From Prosthecomicrobium pneumaticum (GTDB taxonomy: Bacteria; Pseudomonadota; Alphaproteobacteria; Rhizobiales; Kaistiaceae), in contig NZ_JACHOO010000001.1 in the NCBI RefSeq assembly GCF_014199915.1, positions 372,001 to 436,000 of the forward strand: DNA of 64,000 nt, given 5' to 3'. Shown piece after piece: positions 39,547 to 48,589 of this stretch. The notes below the pieces were generated by a model that saw nothing but the letters and a program-made list of their open reading frames with translations, had not been told where the DNA came from and did no database searches. The stretch's first letter is position 1; each line of letters opens with the position of its first letter. Both the position numbers and the translations under genes were made by a program.

Positions 39547-42500
39547 CTACACCAGTTCCACCTCGACCACGCCGCGCACGGCGCGGAGCGCGCTCGCGAT
39601 CTGCGGCGACAGGCCGTAGCGGCCGGGGAGCTGCACCTCGACCTCGCGGTTTCCCTCGTCGAGCATCAGCACGAGGCTGACATCGCCGTCGCCGCCCTGC
39701 TTCAGATGCCGCTCGACGCTGCGGATCGGATCGGCGTCGCGCAGGAAGACGCGCAGCTGCCGCAGACCCGAGGCCATGTCGTCGAGCGCGCGCGCCGAGA
39801 CGATCCGCACGCTCACCCCCTCGGGCCTGTCCTCGGCCGTCACCTGGACGATCACCGAACGGCCCGGCTCGAGCACGTCGCGCAGTTCGTTGAGCCCCTC
39901 GGCGAACAGGATCGCCTCGTATTGGCCGGTCGGATCGGAAAGCTGGACGATGCCCATCCGGTTGCCGGAGCGCGTCTTGCGCTCCTGCCGCGCCGTCACC
40001 GTGCCGGCGAGGCGGCCGGCGATCGCGCCGTGCCGCACGGCTTCCGCGAACTCCGCCCAGGTCTGGACGCGCTGCCGTTTCAGGACCGGCGCATATTCGT
40101 CGAGCGGATGCGCCGACAGGTAGAAGCCGACGGCGGCGTGTTCGCGTTGCAGCCGTTCCGCCGGCAGCCAGGAATCGACTTCCGGCAGCACGAGCGCATC
40201 GCGCTGCGTCGCGCCGCCGAGCAGATCGCCCTGGCCGAGCGTCTCGCCCTCGATGCGGGCCGCCGCAGCCGCCACGATCCGGTCGAGCCCGGCGACGAGC
40301 CGGGCACGGTCCGCATCGAGCGCGTCGAAGGCGCCGGCGGCGATCAGGCATTCGAGCGAACGCTTGTTCAGCACCTTCGGATTGATCCGGCTCGCGAAGT
40401 CCGCCATGTCGCGGAAGGCGCGGCCGTCCCGCATCGCGACGATGTGCTCCGCCGCCTGGCGCCCCACGCCCTTGATCGCGCCGAGCGCATAGAGGATGCG
40501 GCCGTCCTCGACGTCGAAATCGACGCCCGAGCGCGATACGGCGGGTGTCTCCACCGCGATGCCGAGCCGCATCGCCTCCCGCCGGAAGTCGTTGATCTTG
40601 TCGGTGTTCGCCATGTCGAGCGTCATCGAGGCGGCGAGGAACTCGACCGGATGGTTGGCTTTCAGCCAGGCGGTCTGATAGGCGACGAGCGCATAGGCCG
40701 CCGCATGGCTCTTGTTGAAGCCGTAATCGGCGAACTTGGCGAGCAGGTCGAAGATCGTGTCGGCCCGCTCCTTGGCGAGCCCGCGCTCGACCGCGCCGCG
40801 CACGAAGCGGTCGCGCTGCGCGTCCATCTCCGCCTTGATCTTCTTGCCCATGGCGCGGCGCAGCAGATCGGCCTCGCCGAGCGAATAGCCGGACAGGATC
40901 TGCGCGATCTGCATCACCTGTTCCTGATAGATGATGACGCCGTAGGTCTCCTTCAGCACCGTCTCGAGGGACGGATGAAGGTAGTCCGGCTCTTCCTCGC
41001 GGTGCTTGCGGGCGTTGTAGGTCGGGATGTTGTCCATCGGGCCCGGCCGGTAGAGCGCGACGAGAGCGATGATGTCCTCGAAGCGGTCCGGCCGCATGCC
41101 GACGAGGGCCTTGCGCATGCCCTGGCTTTCCAGCTGGAACACGCCGACCGTCTCGCCGCGCGCCAGCATCTCGTAGCTCTTGCGGTCGTCGAGCGGCAGC
41201 GCGGAGAGATCGACCGTGATGCCGCGCTTTGCGAGCAGCCTGATCGCCGTCTCAAGCACGGTCAGCGTCTTCAGGCCGAGGAAGTCGAACTTCACGAGGC
41301 CGGCGCTCTCGACCCATTTCATGTTGAACTGGGTGACCGGCATATCCGAACGCGGATCGCGATAGATCGGCACCAGCCGGTCGAGCGGCCGGTCGCCGAT
41401 GACGATGCCGGCGGCGTGCGTCGAGGCGTGGCGGTAGAGGCCCTCGAGCTTCTGCGCCATGGCGAGCAGCTTCTCGACGAGCGGATCCTCGTCGCGCGCC
41501 TCGCGCAGCCGCGGCTCGTCCTCGATCGCCTTGCCGAGCGTCACGGGATTGGCCGGGTTCTGCGGCACCATCTTGCAGAGCCGGTCGACCTGGCCATAGG
41601 GCATCTGCAGCACGCGGCCGACGTCGCGCAGCACGGCGCGGGCCTGCAGCGTGCCGAAGGTGATGATCTGGGCGACCTGCGCGACGCCATATTTCTGCTG
41701 GACATAGGCGATCACTTCGTCGCGCCGGTCCTGGCAGAAGTCGATGTCGAAGTCCGGCATCGAGACGCGCTCCGGATTGAGGAAGCGCTCGAAGAGCAGC
41801 GCGAAGCGCATCGGGTCGAGATCGGTGATGGTGAGCGACCAGGCGACGAGCGAGCCAGCACCCGAGCCGCGGCCCGGTCCGACGGGGATCGCCTGCGCCT
41901 TCGCCCATTTGATGAAGTCCGACACGATCAGGAAGTAGCCCGGGAACTTCATCCGCTCGATCACGCCGAGCTCGAACTCGAGCCGCTCGCGATAGGCCTC
42001 GACCGTCAGCCCGGGCGCGCAGCCATGGAAAGCGAGCCGCCGCTCGAGCCCCTCCGCCGCCTGGCGGCGCAGCTCCGCCACCTCCGCGGCCTCCGCCGTT
42101 TCGGGGTCGGCGTCGGCGCCGGCGAAGCGCGGCAGGATCGGCTTCCGCTTCTTCGGCCGGTAGGCGCAGCGGATCGCGATCTCCACCGTGTTGCGCACCG
42201 CCTCGGGCAGATCCTCGAACAGCGCCACCATCTCGGCGCGCGACTTGAAATAGTGCTCGGGCGACAAACGCCGCCGATTGCCGTCGGCGATCACCGAGCC
42301 CTCGGCGATCGCGATCAGCGCGTCGTGCGCCTCGTAATCCTCGCGCGCCGCGAAGAAGGGCTCGTTGGTGGCGACGAGCGGCAGGTCGTGGCGATAGGCG
42401 AGCGCGACGAGTTCGGCCTCGCTGCGCGCCTCGTGCGGCATGCCGTGCCGCTGCAGCTCGACATAGAGCCGGTCGCCGAACAGCGCCTTCAGGCGTCCGA

Positions 42501-43005
42501 GACGGGTCTCGGCCAGTTCGCTCTGGCCGGCGAGGATCGCCACGTCGAGCGGCCCCTTCTGCCCGCCGGAAAGCGCGATCAGACCGGCGGACGCCGTCTC
42601 GATCAGGCCGAACGGCACATGCGCCGGCTCGCCGGGCGGCGTCGCGACGAAGGAATGCGAGACGAGGCGGACGAGGTTCCAGTAGCCCTCCTCGCTCGCG
42701 GCGAGCAGGACGAGGTCGGCGAGCTGCTTGCGGCCGGGCACCGGGCGGCGCGACGGCTCGAAGCCGTCGTCGAAATCGACCGCGATCTGGCAGCCGACGA
42801 TCGGCTGGATGCCGGTCTCGGCCATCTTCTCGGAAAATTCGAGCGCGCCGAAGAGATTGCCCGTGTCGGTGAGGGCGAGCGCCGGCATGCGGTCCGCCGC
42901 GGCGAGCTTGGCGAGCGCCTTCAGGGGCAGCGCGCCCTCGAGCAGCGAATAGGCCGAGTGGACGCGCAGATGGACGAAGCCGACTTCAGCGGCGATGCGA
43001 CTCAT
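39547..43005 (-). CDS. dnaE: DNA polymerase III alpha subunit
   Basis: A 1152-residue replicative polymerase (DnaE1 type). N-terminal PHP domain beginning FVHLRVHSAYSLLEGAL, catalytic aspartates in SMPDFDIDFCQDRRDEVI, and a C-terminal OB domain (GRLAGTVTARQERKT). The start is the ATG at 43005 with GGAGG upstream; a longer ORF to 43167 reads through the small SOS ORF in another frame. It lies 79 bp downstream of the SOS-box small gene and may share its promoter. Confidence 0.95.
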   Translation of the reverse strand: MSRIAAEVGFVHLRVHSAYSLLEGALPLKALAKLAAADRMPALALTDTGNLFGALEFSEKMAETGIQPIVGCQIAVDFDDGFEPSRRPVPGRKQLADLVLLAASEEGYWNLVRLVSHSFVATPPGEPAHVPFGLIETASAGLIALSGGQKGPLDVAILAGQSELAETRLGRLKALFGDRLYVELQRHGMPHEARSEAELVALAYRHDLPLVATNEPFFAAREDYEAHDALIAIAEGSVIADGNRRRLSPEHYFKSRAEMVALFEDLPEAVRNTVEIAIRCAYRPKKRKPILPRFAGADADPETAEAAEVAELRRQAAEGLERRLAFHGCAPGLTVEAYRERLEFELGVIERMKFPGYFLIVSDFIKWAKAQAIPVGPGRGSGAGSLVAWSLTITDLDPMRFALLFERFLNPERVSMPDFDIDFCQDRRDEVIAYVQQKYGVAQVAQIITFGTLQARAVLRDVGRVLQMPYGQVDRLCKMVPQNPANPVTLGKAIEDEPRLREARDEDPLVEKLLAMAQKLEGLYRHASTHAAGIVIGDRPLDRLVPIYRDPRSDMPVTQFNMKWVESAGLVKFDFLGLKTLTVLETAIRLLAKRGITVDLSALPLDDRKSYEMLARGETVGVFQLESQGMRKALVGMRPDRFEDIIALVALYRPGPMDNIPTYNARKHREEEPDYLHPSLETVLKETYGVIIYQEQVMQIAQILSGYSLGEADLLRRAMGKKIKAEMDAQRDRFVRGAVERGLAKERADTIFDLLAKFADYGFNKSHAAAYALVAYQTAWLKANHPVEFLAASMTLDMANTDKINDFRREAMRLGIAVETPAVSRSGVDFDVEDGRILYALGAIKGVGRQAAEHIVAMRDGRAFRDMADFASRINPKVLNKRSLECLIAAGAFDALDADRARLVAGLDRIVAAAAARIEGETLGQGDLLGGATQRDALVLPEVDSWLPAERLQREHAAVGFYLSAHPLDEYAPVLKRQRVQTWAEFAEAVRHGAIAGRLAGTVTARQERKTRSGNRMGIVQLSDPTGQYEAILFAEGLNELRDVLEPGRSVIVQVTAEDRPEGVSVRIVSARALDDMASGLRQLRVFLRDADPIRSVERHLKQGGDGDVSLVLMLDEGNREVEVQLPGRYGLSPQIASALRAVRGVVEVELV

Positions 43006-43084
43006 GGCGAGAGCCTCCTCCCCCCATTGTCCCCCGGGCTGCACCGCACGGTCCATCGCGAACGTCCCCTTATCCCCCGTCCGC

Positions 43085-43183
43085 TCAGACCATGGCGAGC
43101 ACGATGTCGGACCAGAGGCCGAGCATGGCGACGAACAGGCCGAGGGCGAAAAGGGCAGCGATATCACGGAGAAGAGCGGTCAC
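43085..43183 (-). CDS. SOS-controlled 32-residue membrane peptide (SidA-like candidate)
   Basis: A 32-codon ORF starting at GTG 43183 with GGAG seven bases upstream and ending in TGA at 43085. It has a short charged N-terminus (two Arg/Asp-containing turns) and one hydrophobic helix from about residue 9 to the end, broken by Trp-Ser-Asp. It begins 35 bp after a perfect SOS box that lies between good -35 and -10 elements. Caulobacter SidA is a 29-residue SOS-induced inner membrane protein that blocks division; the size, topology and control match, but I cannot show homology. dnaE follows on the same strand. Confidence 0.6.
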   Translation of the reverse strand: MTALLRDIAALFALGLFVAMLGLWSDIVLAMV

Positions 43184-43212
43184 GGCATTGCTCCATGGCT
43201 GTGGACAAGTCG

Positions 43213-43242
43213 AGTATGTTCATGTTTTGTTCTGCTCGTCAA
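43213..43242 (-). promoter_or_regulatory. Promoter with embedded SOS box (small peptide and dnaE)
   Basis: On the minus strand TTGACG (43242-43237), an 18-bp spacer and CATACT (43218-43213) form a promoter. Inside it GAAC-AAAACAT-GAAC (43232-43218) is a perfect SOS box that would let LexA block polymerase. The predicted start near 43206 gives a leader of about 22 bases to the small ORF. Confidence 0.8.
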
Positions 43243-43455
43243 CAGCCGCCCGGATGCGGCTGATCGAGATGCCGCCGGCGACTGCCCGAGGGACGACGGA
43301 TGGAGGAGGCAGGCGGGCGATCCGTCGGGCCGGGGATGGAGGCCGCGAGACCCGCCGGTCCTGCGCGCCTGTCCCGCTCGCCCCTTCGCCTCGCCCGATA
43401 TGGCCGGCGATGCCGGTCTCGGACGTCTGCGGCGATCGCTGAGCGGCCCCGCCGC

Positions 43456-44454
43456 TCAGCGCCGGCCGGAGCGGGAGGCGGCTTCCGAGAGCCACATGCC
43501 GGCGGCGATCGCGGCGCCCTGGACGATCAGCTGCCAGGAGGTCGCGAGGCCCATCATCTTCGAGGCCTGGTCGAGCTGCATCACGAAGAGGGATGCGCCG
43601 AGGACGGCGATCATGCTGCCGATGCCGCCGCTGATCGCGGTGCCGCCGAGCACCGCCGCGGCGATCGGCGCGAGGAGGTAGGGGTTGCCGACCTCGAGCG
43701 TCGGATTGCGGATGAAGCCGGAGAGGAGGATGGCGAGCACGCCGTAGAGGAGCGATGCGAGGACGAAGGCGGCGGCCTGATAGCGCATGGTGCGGATGCC
43801 GCTCGCATGAGCGGCGCGCGGATTGGCGCCGACCGCCTCGAAGCGGCGGCCCGCCACCGTCTTGCGCAGGCCGACGGTCAGGAGCACGGCGAGGCCGAGC
43901 GCGAACCACACCGAGATCGGCAAGCCGAAGGCGCGCTGGCCGGCGAAGGTGGCGAGCGTCTCCGGCACCTTCGCCTCGGCCGCCAGGCCCTGCCGATACC
44001 AGAGCGTGATGCCGCCGACGATCGCCCCCGTCGCGAGCGTGACGATCAGCGCGTTGAGGCGGAGCACCGCGACGAGCAGGCCGTTGACGAGGCCGACGCA
44101 GACCGCCGCCGCGAGCGCCGCGAGGATGGCGAGCCACAACCGGTCGTCGCTGCCGTTCGAGACGCCGAGCAGGACGGCGCTGGCGAGCGACACGATGCCC
44201 GGCACCGAGAGATCGATACCGCGGCCCATCAGGACGAGCGCCTGGCCCATCGCGGCGATCGCGAGGAAGGCGACGAAGGGCAGCACGGTCTGGATCGTCG
44301 TCGGCGCGACGCTGCGCGGCAGGCCGATCGCGCAGATCGCGATGAGAACCCCGAGTGCCAGCCAGATGGCGAGAAAGCGCATCGGCAGGCGGGGCAGCGC
44401 CGGGCGGCGCGGCGGCGCGAAAGCGGGCGCCGCGAGACGGGTCGAAGCGTGCAT
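43456..44454 (-). CDS. Sugar-type ABC transporter permease (RbsC-like)
   Basis: A 332-residue membrane protein of the ribose/galactose permease family, with about nine hydrophobic segments. Conserved parts are GRGIDLSVPGIVSLASAVL and AAVLGGTAISGGIGSMIAV. AAGGAGG eight bases before the ATG at 44454 fixes the start. It follows the fused ATPase-permease gene and should supply the second half of the membrane channel. Substrate unknown; the nearby catabolic enzymes suggest an alicyclic or polyol-like compound. Confidence 0.92.
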   Translation of the reverse strand: MHASTRLAAPAFAPPRRPALPRLPMRFLAIWLALGVLIAICAIGLPRSVAPTTIQTVLPFVAFLAIAAMGQALVLMGRGIDLSVPGIVSLASAVLLGVSNGSDDRLWLAILAALAAAVCVGLVNGLLVAVLRLNALIVTLATGAIVGGITLWYRQGLAAEAKVPETLATFAGQRAFGLPISVWFALGLAVLLTVGLRKTVAGRRFEAVGANPRAAHASGIRTMRYQAAAFVLASLLYGVLAILLSGFIRNPTLEVGNPYLLAPIAAAVLGGTAISGGIGSMIAVLGASLFVMQLDQASKMMGLATSWQLIVQGAAIAAGMWLSEAASRSGRR

Positions 44455-44500
44455 GGTCTGGCCTCCTTCTGCGGGCAACCGGCTGCCGGTCTGCATCGGA

Positions 44501-47041
44501 TCACTCGGCGGCGGCGAGCGCGGCGGGGCTCTTCCGCCGGCGCAGGCCGCGCAGGAGCTGCTCGAATTCCTTCAGGCCGGAATAGAGGAAGATGGCGAGA
44601 AGGGTCATCGCGCCGCTCGCGATCACGCCGACCGAAGACGACAGGCCGAGGATCGAGATGACGTTGATCATCAAGGTGAAGAAGACCGCGCCGAACAACG
44701 CGCCGGCGAAGGAACCGCGGCCGCCGGAGAGCGCCGCCCCGCCGAGCACCGCCGCGGCGATGCTCGTCAGCGCATAGTTCTGCGCGACGGTGGGGTGGCC
44801 GACGCCGACCTCCGAGCCGAGGAACAGGCCGGCGAGCGCCGCCATGCCGCCGGCGAGCGCATAGGCGCGCAGCTGGACACGGTCGACGCGCACGCCGTTC
44901 CGCCGCGCCGCCTCCTCGCGGAAGCCGACCGCCTTGGTCTCGAGGCCCGCGCGGCTGCGGTTGAGCCAGAGATCGCCGGCGATCGCGAGGACGAGGAGGA
45001 AGAGCGTCGAGACCGGCAGGAAGCCGATCCGCGTGCGCAAGAGTTCGGCAAAGCCCGGATCGATCAGCCCGCCCGGGATCGGCCGCAGCACGAGTGCAAC
45101 GCCCTGCAGGACGGAGAGCATGGCGATCGTCGTGATCACCGGGTTGATGCCGGCGAAGCGCACCAGCGATCCGTTGGCGAGACCGACCAGCAGGCCGAGC
45201 AGCAGGCAGCCGGCCGCACCGGCGAAGAGGAGGCCCGGCCCGCCGCCGGCGAGGATGAAGGACGCGGCGACGACCGTGAGGCTCATCAGCGAGCCGACCG
45301 AGACGTCGAGCCCGCGCACCAGCAGCACCATCAGCTGGGCCATCGCGACGAGCCCGGCGGGCGCGGCGGCGAGCAGCATGTGGCGGATGTTGATCGGCTT
45401 CAGGAAGACCGGGCTCTGTGTCGCTGCCCAGGTGCCGACGAGGAGCGTCAGAAGGGCGAGGAAGACGAGCGGGACCCACCACACCGCGCTGCCGTTCGCG
45501 AGCACGCCGAAGAGCCGCTGGATCGGCCCGGCCTCGTCGGCGGGACCGGCGGCGGCCTTGCCGTGCCGCGAGGTGAGAAAGGCGCCGACGATGTTCTCCT
45601 CGGTGACGTCCGGGCCGACGAGTTCGCGCACGATCTGGCCGCGCGAGAAGACGAGCACGCGGTCGCAGATGCCCTCGAGCTCCTGCGCGTCGGACGAATT
45701 GACGATACAGGCGCCGTCCTCGCGGATGTTCTCGCGGATCGCCTTGTAGATCTCGTAGCGCGCGCCGGCGTCGACGCCCTGCGTCGGCTCGTCGATGAGA
45801 ACGACCCTGGCGCCGGAGCGGAAGCTGCGGGCGAGCACGGCCTTCTGCTGGTTGCCGCCCGAGAGCCCGGCCACCGGCACGTCGAGGCTCGCCGCGACGA
45901 CCGTGAAGTCGGTCTTCATCCGGTCCGCGACAGTGCGTTCGCGGCCGGCGGAAAGGAAGCCGTGCGACAGGAAGCGGCCGAGTTGGGTCAGCACCATGTT
46001 CTTCTGGACGGCGAGCTCCGGGAAGACCCCCTCCCCCGGACGGTCGGCGCTCAGAAAGGCGATGCCGCCGGCGAGCGCGGCATCGGGCGAGGCGGTATCG
46101 ACCGGCCGGCCGGCGCAGCGCACGGCACCGCTCGCCTCCTCGAGCCCGACGATCGCCCGCAGCGCCTCGCGCTGGCCGTTGCCCTCCGCCCCGGCGAAGC
46201 CGAGGATCTCGCCCCGCCGCGCCGTGAAGGAGACGCTGCGGAATGCCTGTCCGGTGAGGTCTTCGACCGCGAGCACCGGCTCGTCCGGCAGCCGCTCCGG
46301 TTTCGGCGGGAACTCGCCCTCGACGTCGCGGCCGATCATCCGGGCGACGAGATCGTGTTCGGAGAGGTCCGGCGTGACGTCGAACGTGCCCTGATGCACG
46401 CCGTCGCGCAGGATCGAGACTCGGTCGGCGAGATCGAGGATCTCGGGCAGGCGGTGGCTGACATAGATGACCCCGGTGCCGCGCGCCGTCAGGTCGCGGA
46501 CGATGCCGGCGAGCTGGCGGACGCCGTCGATGTCGAGCGTCGAGGTCGGCTCGTCGAGAAGGAGCACGCGCGGCCCGGCGATCAGCGCCTTGACGATCTC
46601 GACGAACTGCCGCTGCGCCGGCGTGAGGTCGCCGACGAGCGTGCGCACGGAGATCGCGACGCCATAGGGCGCGAGCTGCGCCGCCGCCCAGCTTTCCATG
46701 GCGCGGAAGGGAACGCTGCCCGGCCTGGTGCCGAGATAGAGGTTCTGCGCAACCGTGAGTTCGCGCACCAGCGAGTCGTCCTGGTAGACGGTGGCGAGGC
46801 CGAGCGCGTGCGCCGCCCGCGGATCGGCCGCTTCGAGCCGCACGCCGCCGATCTCGACGGTGCCTCCGTCCGGCGTGATCGCGCCGCTCGCGATCTTCAT
46901 CAGCGTGCTCTTGCCCGAGCCGTTCTCGCCGAGAATGGCGTGCACCTCGCCGGCGCGGCAGTCGAGGCTGACGGTGTCGAGCGCGCGCACGCCCGGATAG
47001 GTCTTCGAGACGCGCTCGATCTTCAGAACGGTTTCCGGCAT
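44501..47041 (-). CDS. Fused sugar-type ABC ATPase (two domains) and permease
   Basis: An 846-residue protein joining an RbsA-like tandem ATPase (residues 1 to about 500) and an RbsC-like permease (about 520-830), which are normally separate. The first ATPase has Walker A GENGSGKST, Walker B LLLDEPTSTLD and a degenerate signature. The second has degenerate Walker A (GAEGNGQ), signature LSGGNQQKAVLARSF and Walker B LIDEPTQGVD. The permease part has VRGLDVSVGSLMSLT and AAVLGGAALSGGRGSFAGA. A long continuous frame with no internal stop argues for a real fusion. Confidence 0.92.
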   Translation of the reverse strand: MPETVLKIERVSKTYPGVRALDTVSLDCRAGEVHAILGENGSGKSTLMKIASGAITPDGGTVEIGGVRLEAADPRAAHALGLATVYQDDSLVRELTVAQNLYLGTRPGSVPFRAMESWAAAQLAPYGVAISVRTLVGDLTPAQRQFVEIVKALIAGPRVLLLDEPTSTLDIDGVRQLAGIVRDLTARGTGVIYVSHRLPEILDLADRVSILRDGVHQGTFDVTPDLSEHDLVARMIGRDVEGEFPPKPERLPDEPVLAVEDLTGQAFRSVSFTARRGEILGFAGAEGNGQREALRAIVGLEEASGAVRCAGRPVDTASPDAALAGGIAFLSADRPGEGVFPELAVQKNMVLTQLGRFLSHGFLSAGRERTVADRMKTDFTVVAASLDVPVAGLSGGNQQKAVLARSFRSGARVVLIDEPTQGVDAGARYEIYKAIRENIREDGACIVNSSDAQELEGICDRVLVFSRGQIVRELVGPDVTEENIVGAFLTSRHGKAAAGPADEAGPIQRLFGVLANGSAVWWVPLVFLALLTLLVGTWAATQSPVFLKPINIRHMLLAAAPAGLVAMAQLMVLLVRGLDVSVGSLMSLTVVAASFILAGGGPGLLFAGAAGCLLLGLLVGLANGSLVRFAGINPVITTIAMLSVLQGVALVLRPIPGGLIDPGFAELLRTRIGFLPVSTLFLLVLAIAGDLWLNRSRAGLETKAVGFREEAARRNGVRVDRVQLRAYALAGGMAALAGLFLGSEVGVGHPTVAQNYALTSIAAAVLGGAALSGGRGSFAGALFGAVFFTLMINVISILGLSSSVGVIASGAMTLLAIFLYSGLKEFEQLLRGLRRRKSPAALAAAE

Positions 47042-47063
47042 CGCGGTTCTCCCGGCGGCAAGA

Positions 47064-47098
47064 GGGCGAGCGTCTTGGGCGAGCGTCTTGGGCGAGCG
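47064..47098. repeat. Short 13-bp tandem repeat between ABC genes
   Basis: GGGCGAGCGTCTT occurs twice in tandem with a third partial copy in the gap between the binding-protein stop and the ATPase start. Probably replication slippage with no clear role. Confidence 0.7.
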
Positions 47099-47140
47099 GA
47101 CGGCCGGAGCGGAGGCGCACCTCCACCCCGGCCGCCGGCG

Positions 47141-48316
47141 TCACTTCTGGGCGAACATCGCCTTGAGGGTCTCGGCATCCACCATGGTGGAAACGGACAT
47201 CTCCATCGGCAGGGCCGGGTTGCAGAGCCCCTTGACGGCCGGCTTCATCTTGAAGGGCACGTCGATACGGGCGGGGACGGACTTGCCGGCGATCGCCATC
47301 ATCGCGGCGGTCAGGGCGAAGCGGGACTGGAAGTTCTGGCCGGACGAATAGTAGATCTTGAAGGCCGGATCGTTCGCCTTCTCCCAGTCGCAGAACAGGC
47401 CCTGCTCGTCCGTGCGCAGCGCCGCGACGAAGTCGAGCTTGTGGCCGGCCTGCTGATAGGCGCGCACCGCACCACGGAATCCGTCCGCATATTCATAGAT
47501 GTAGCCGTCGATCTTGTCATATTGCGACAGCGCGGTCGACACCGCGGTGAAGGTGCCTTCCTGCGTCCAGTTGGTATCGATCCGGCCGAGAATGCCGAGC
47601 CCGTCGAAGCTCTTGACCTCCTGATCCGCGCAATCCTGCCAGGTCGAGCTCAGCGTATTGCCCGGCACGCCGCCGAGCGCGACGATGCTCTTCGCCTCCG
47701 GATTGCCCTCGCGCACCGCCTTCACGAAATCCTTGCCGAGCTGGCAGATGTTCTCGGCGATGTTGGTGAGATAATCGGTGCCGGGCGTGCCGACCTCGGT
47801 GCCGTTGTGCAGCACGACCTGGATGCCGGCTTCCTTCGCCTCGCGGACGGTGGGGCCGAGCGCGGCGCCGTGATCGGCGAAGATGACGATGACGTTGACG
47901 CCCTGGGCGATATAGGAGCGCAGGTCCGAGATCGCCTTCGAGGCATCGCCGCGCGCCGAACTGTACTGGATCTTGCCGATCTCGGGATAGGTCAGCGCCT
48001 GCTGGATGAACTCCATCGCCGTGACGCGGCGCCAGACGTTCTCGCCGAAGCCGTCGGCATAGGCGACCGAGACGGCGCCGCCGGTGCCGGTGTCGCAGCC
48101 ATTGTTGTTCCAGCACTCGAGCGCCTTCGCCCGCAATTCCGGCGTCACCGGCTGCGCGGCGCGTCCGATCGCCTCGACGATCGCCGGGTCGGCGGTCGTG
48201 GTGCCGAGGCGCGACGTCATCAGTTCGTCGGCGGTGGCCGCATGTGCGGCGATCGGGGCGAGCCCGGACAGCGCCAGCGCGGCGGTCGCCGCCAGCATGA
48301 AGTTCGAACGGGTCAT
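47141..48316 (-). CDS. Periplasmic substrate-binding protein of the ABC importer
   Basis: A 391-residue type I binding protein with a signal peptide (cleavage near residue 24, after AHA). The core has VNVIVIFADHGAALGPTVRE and IVALGGVPGNTLSS, typical of sugar-binding periplasmic folds. Two Cys in ECWNNNGCD could form a disulfide. AGGGAGGAAAACC precedes the ATG at 48316. First gene of the ABC operon, behind operator A. The ligand is unknown. Confidence 0.9.
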   Translation of the reverse strand: MTRSNFMLAATAALALSGLAPIAAHAATADELMTSRLGTTTADPAIVEAIGRAAQPVTPELRAKALECWNNNGCDTGTGGAVSVAYADGFGENVWRRVTAMEFIQQALTYPEIGKIQYSSARGDASKAISDLRSYIAQGVNVIVIFADHGAALGPTVREAKEAGIQVVLHNGTEVGTPGTDYLTNIAENICQLGKDFVKAVREGNPEAKSIVALGGVPGNTLSSTWQDCADQEVKSFDGLGILGRIDTNWTQEGTFTAVSTALSQYDKIDGYIYEYADGFRGAVRAYQQAGHKLDFVAALRTDEQGLFCDWEKANDPAFKIYYSSGQNFQSRFALTAAMMAIAGKSVPARIDVPFKMKPAVKGLCNPALPMEMSVSTMVDAETLKAMFAQK

Positions 48317-48495
48317 GTGGTTTTCCTCCCTTGCGCCCCTTTTCGGAGCCGACTGCGGATGCGTGACCGGCATTGCAAGGATCGGCCGTGCCGGGCCTCG
48401 CCCATCCGCCGGCCGAAAGGCCGGCGGCACGGCATCGCCGTGCGGAACCGCATCTCCCGGACGCGGTTCAACCGGCCTCTGCGCCCTCCTGCGCA

Positions 48496-48519
48496 GTAAT
48501 ACTGTAATACGAGATTACT
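48496..48519. promoter_or_regulatory. Operator A (GTA-N-TAC heptamers) before the ABC operon
   Basis: GTAATAC-T-GTAATAC followed by GAGATTACT. Same heptamer at 8-bp spacing as the four other sites in this region. It lies about 180 bp upstream of the binding-protein start, in the gap after SDR1. Confidence 0.75.
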
Positions 48520-48589
48520 GACTTACGCAATGCTCTCGTGTCGCCGCCGGACGGCGGCGACCGGGGCGGCGCGCCGCGCCGCCAAAGTC

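Noticed and set aside
39308-40351. Minus-strand ORF running past the dnaE stop
   Set aside because: It is an out-of-frame shadow of the dnaE 3' end extended by Ala/Glu/Gly-rich translation.
39049-43263. Plus-strand ORF of 1404 codons opposite dnaE
   Set aside because: It is fully antisense to dnaE, with Arg/His/Asp-rich low-complexity translation and no family motif. Long antisense frames are expected in GC-rich DNA.
47064-47098. CRISPR-like or operator repeat
   Set aside because: Units are directly adjacent with no spacers and the third copy is partial. Simple slippage explains it.
43823-48499. Plus-strand ORF of 1558 codons opposite the ABC transporter genes
   Set aside because: It lies across three well-supported minus-strand genes and shows no recognisable domain.
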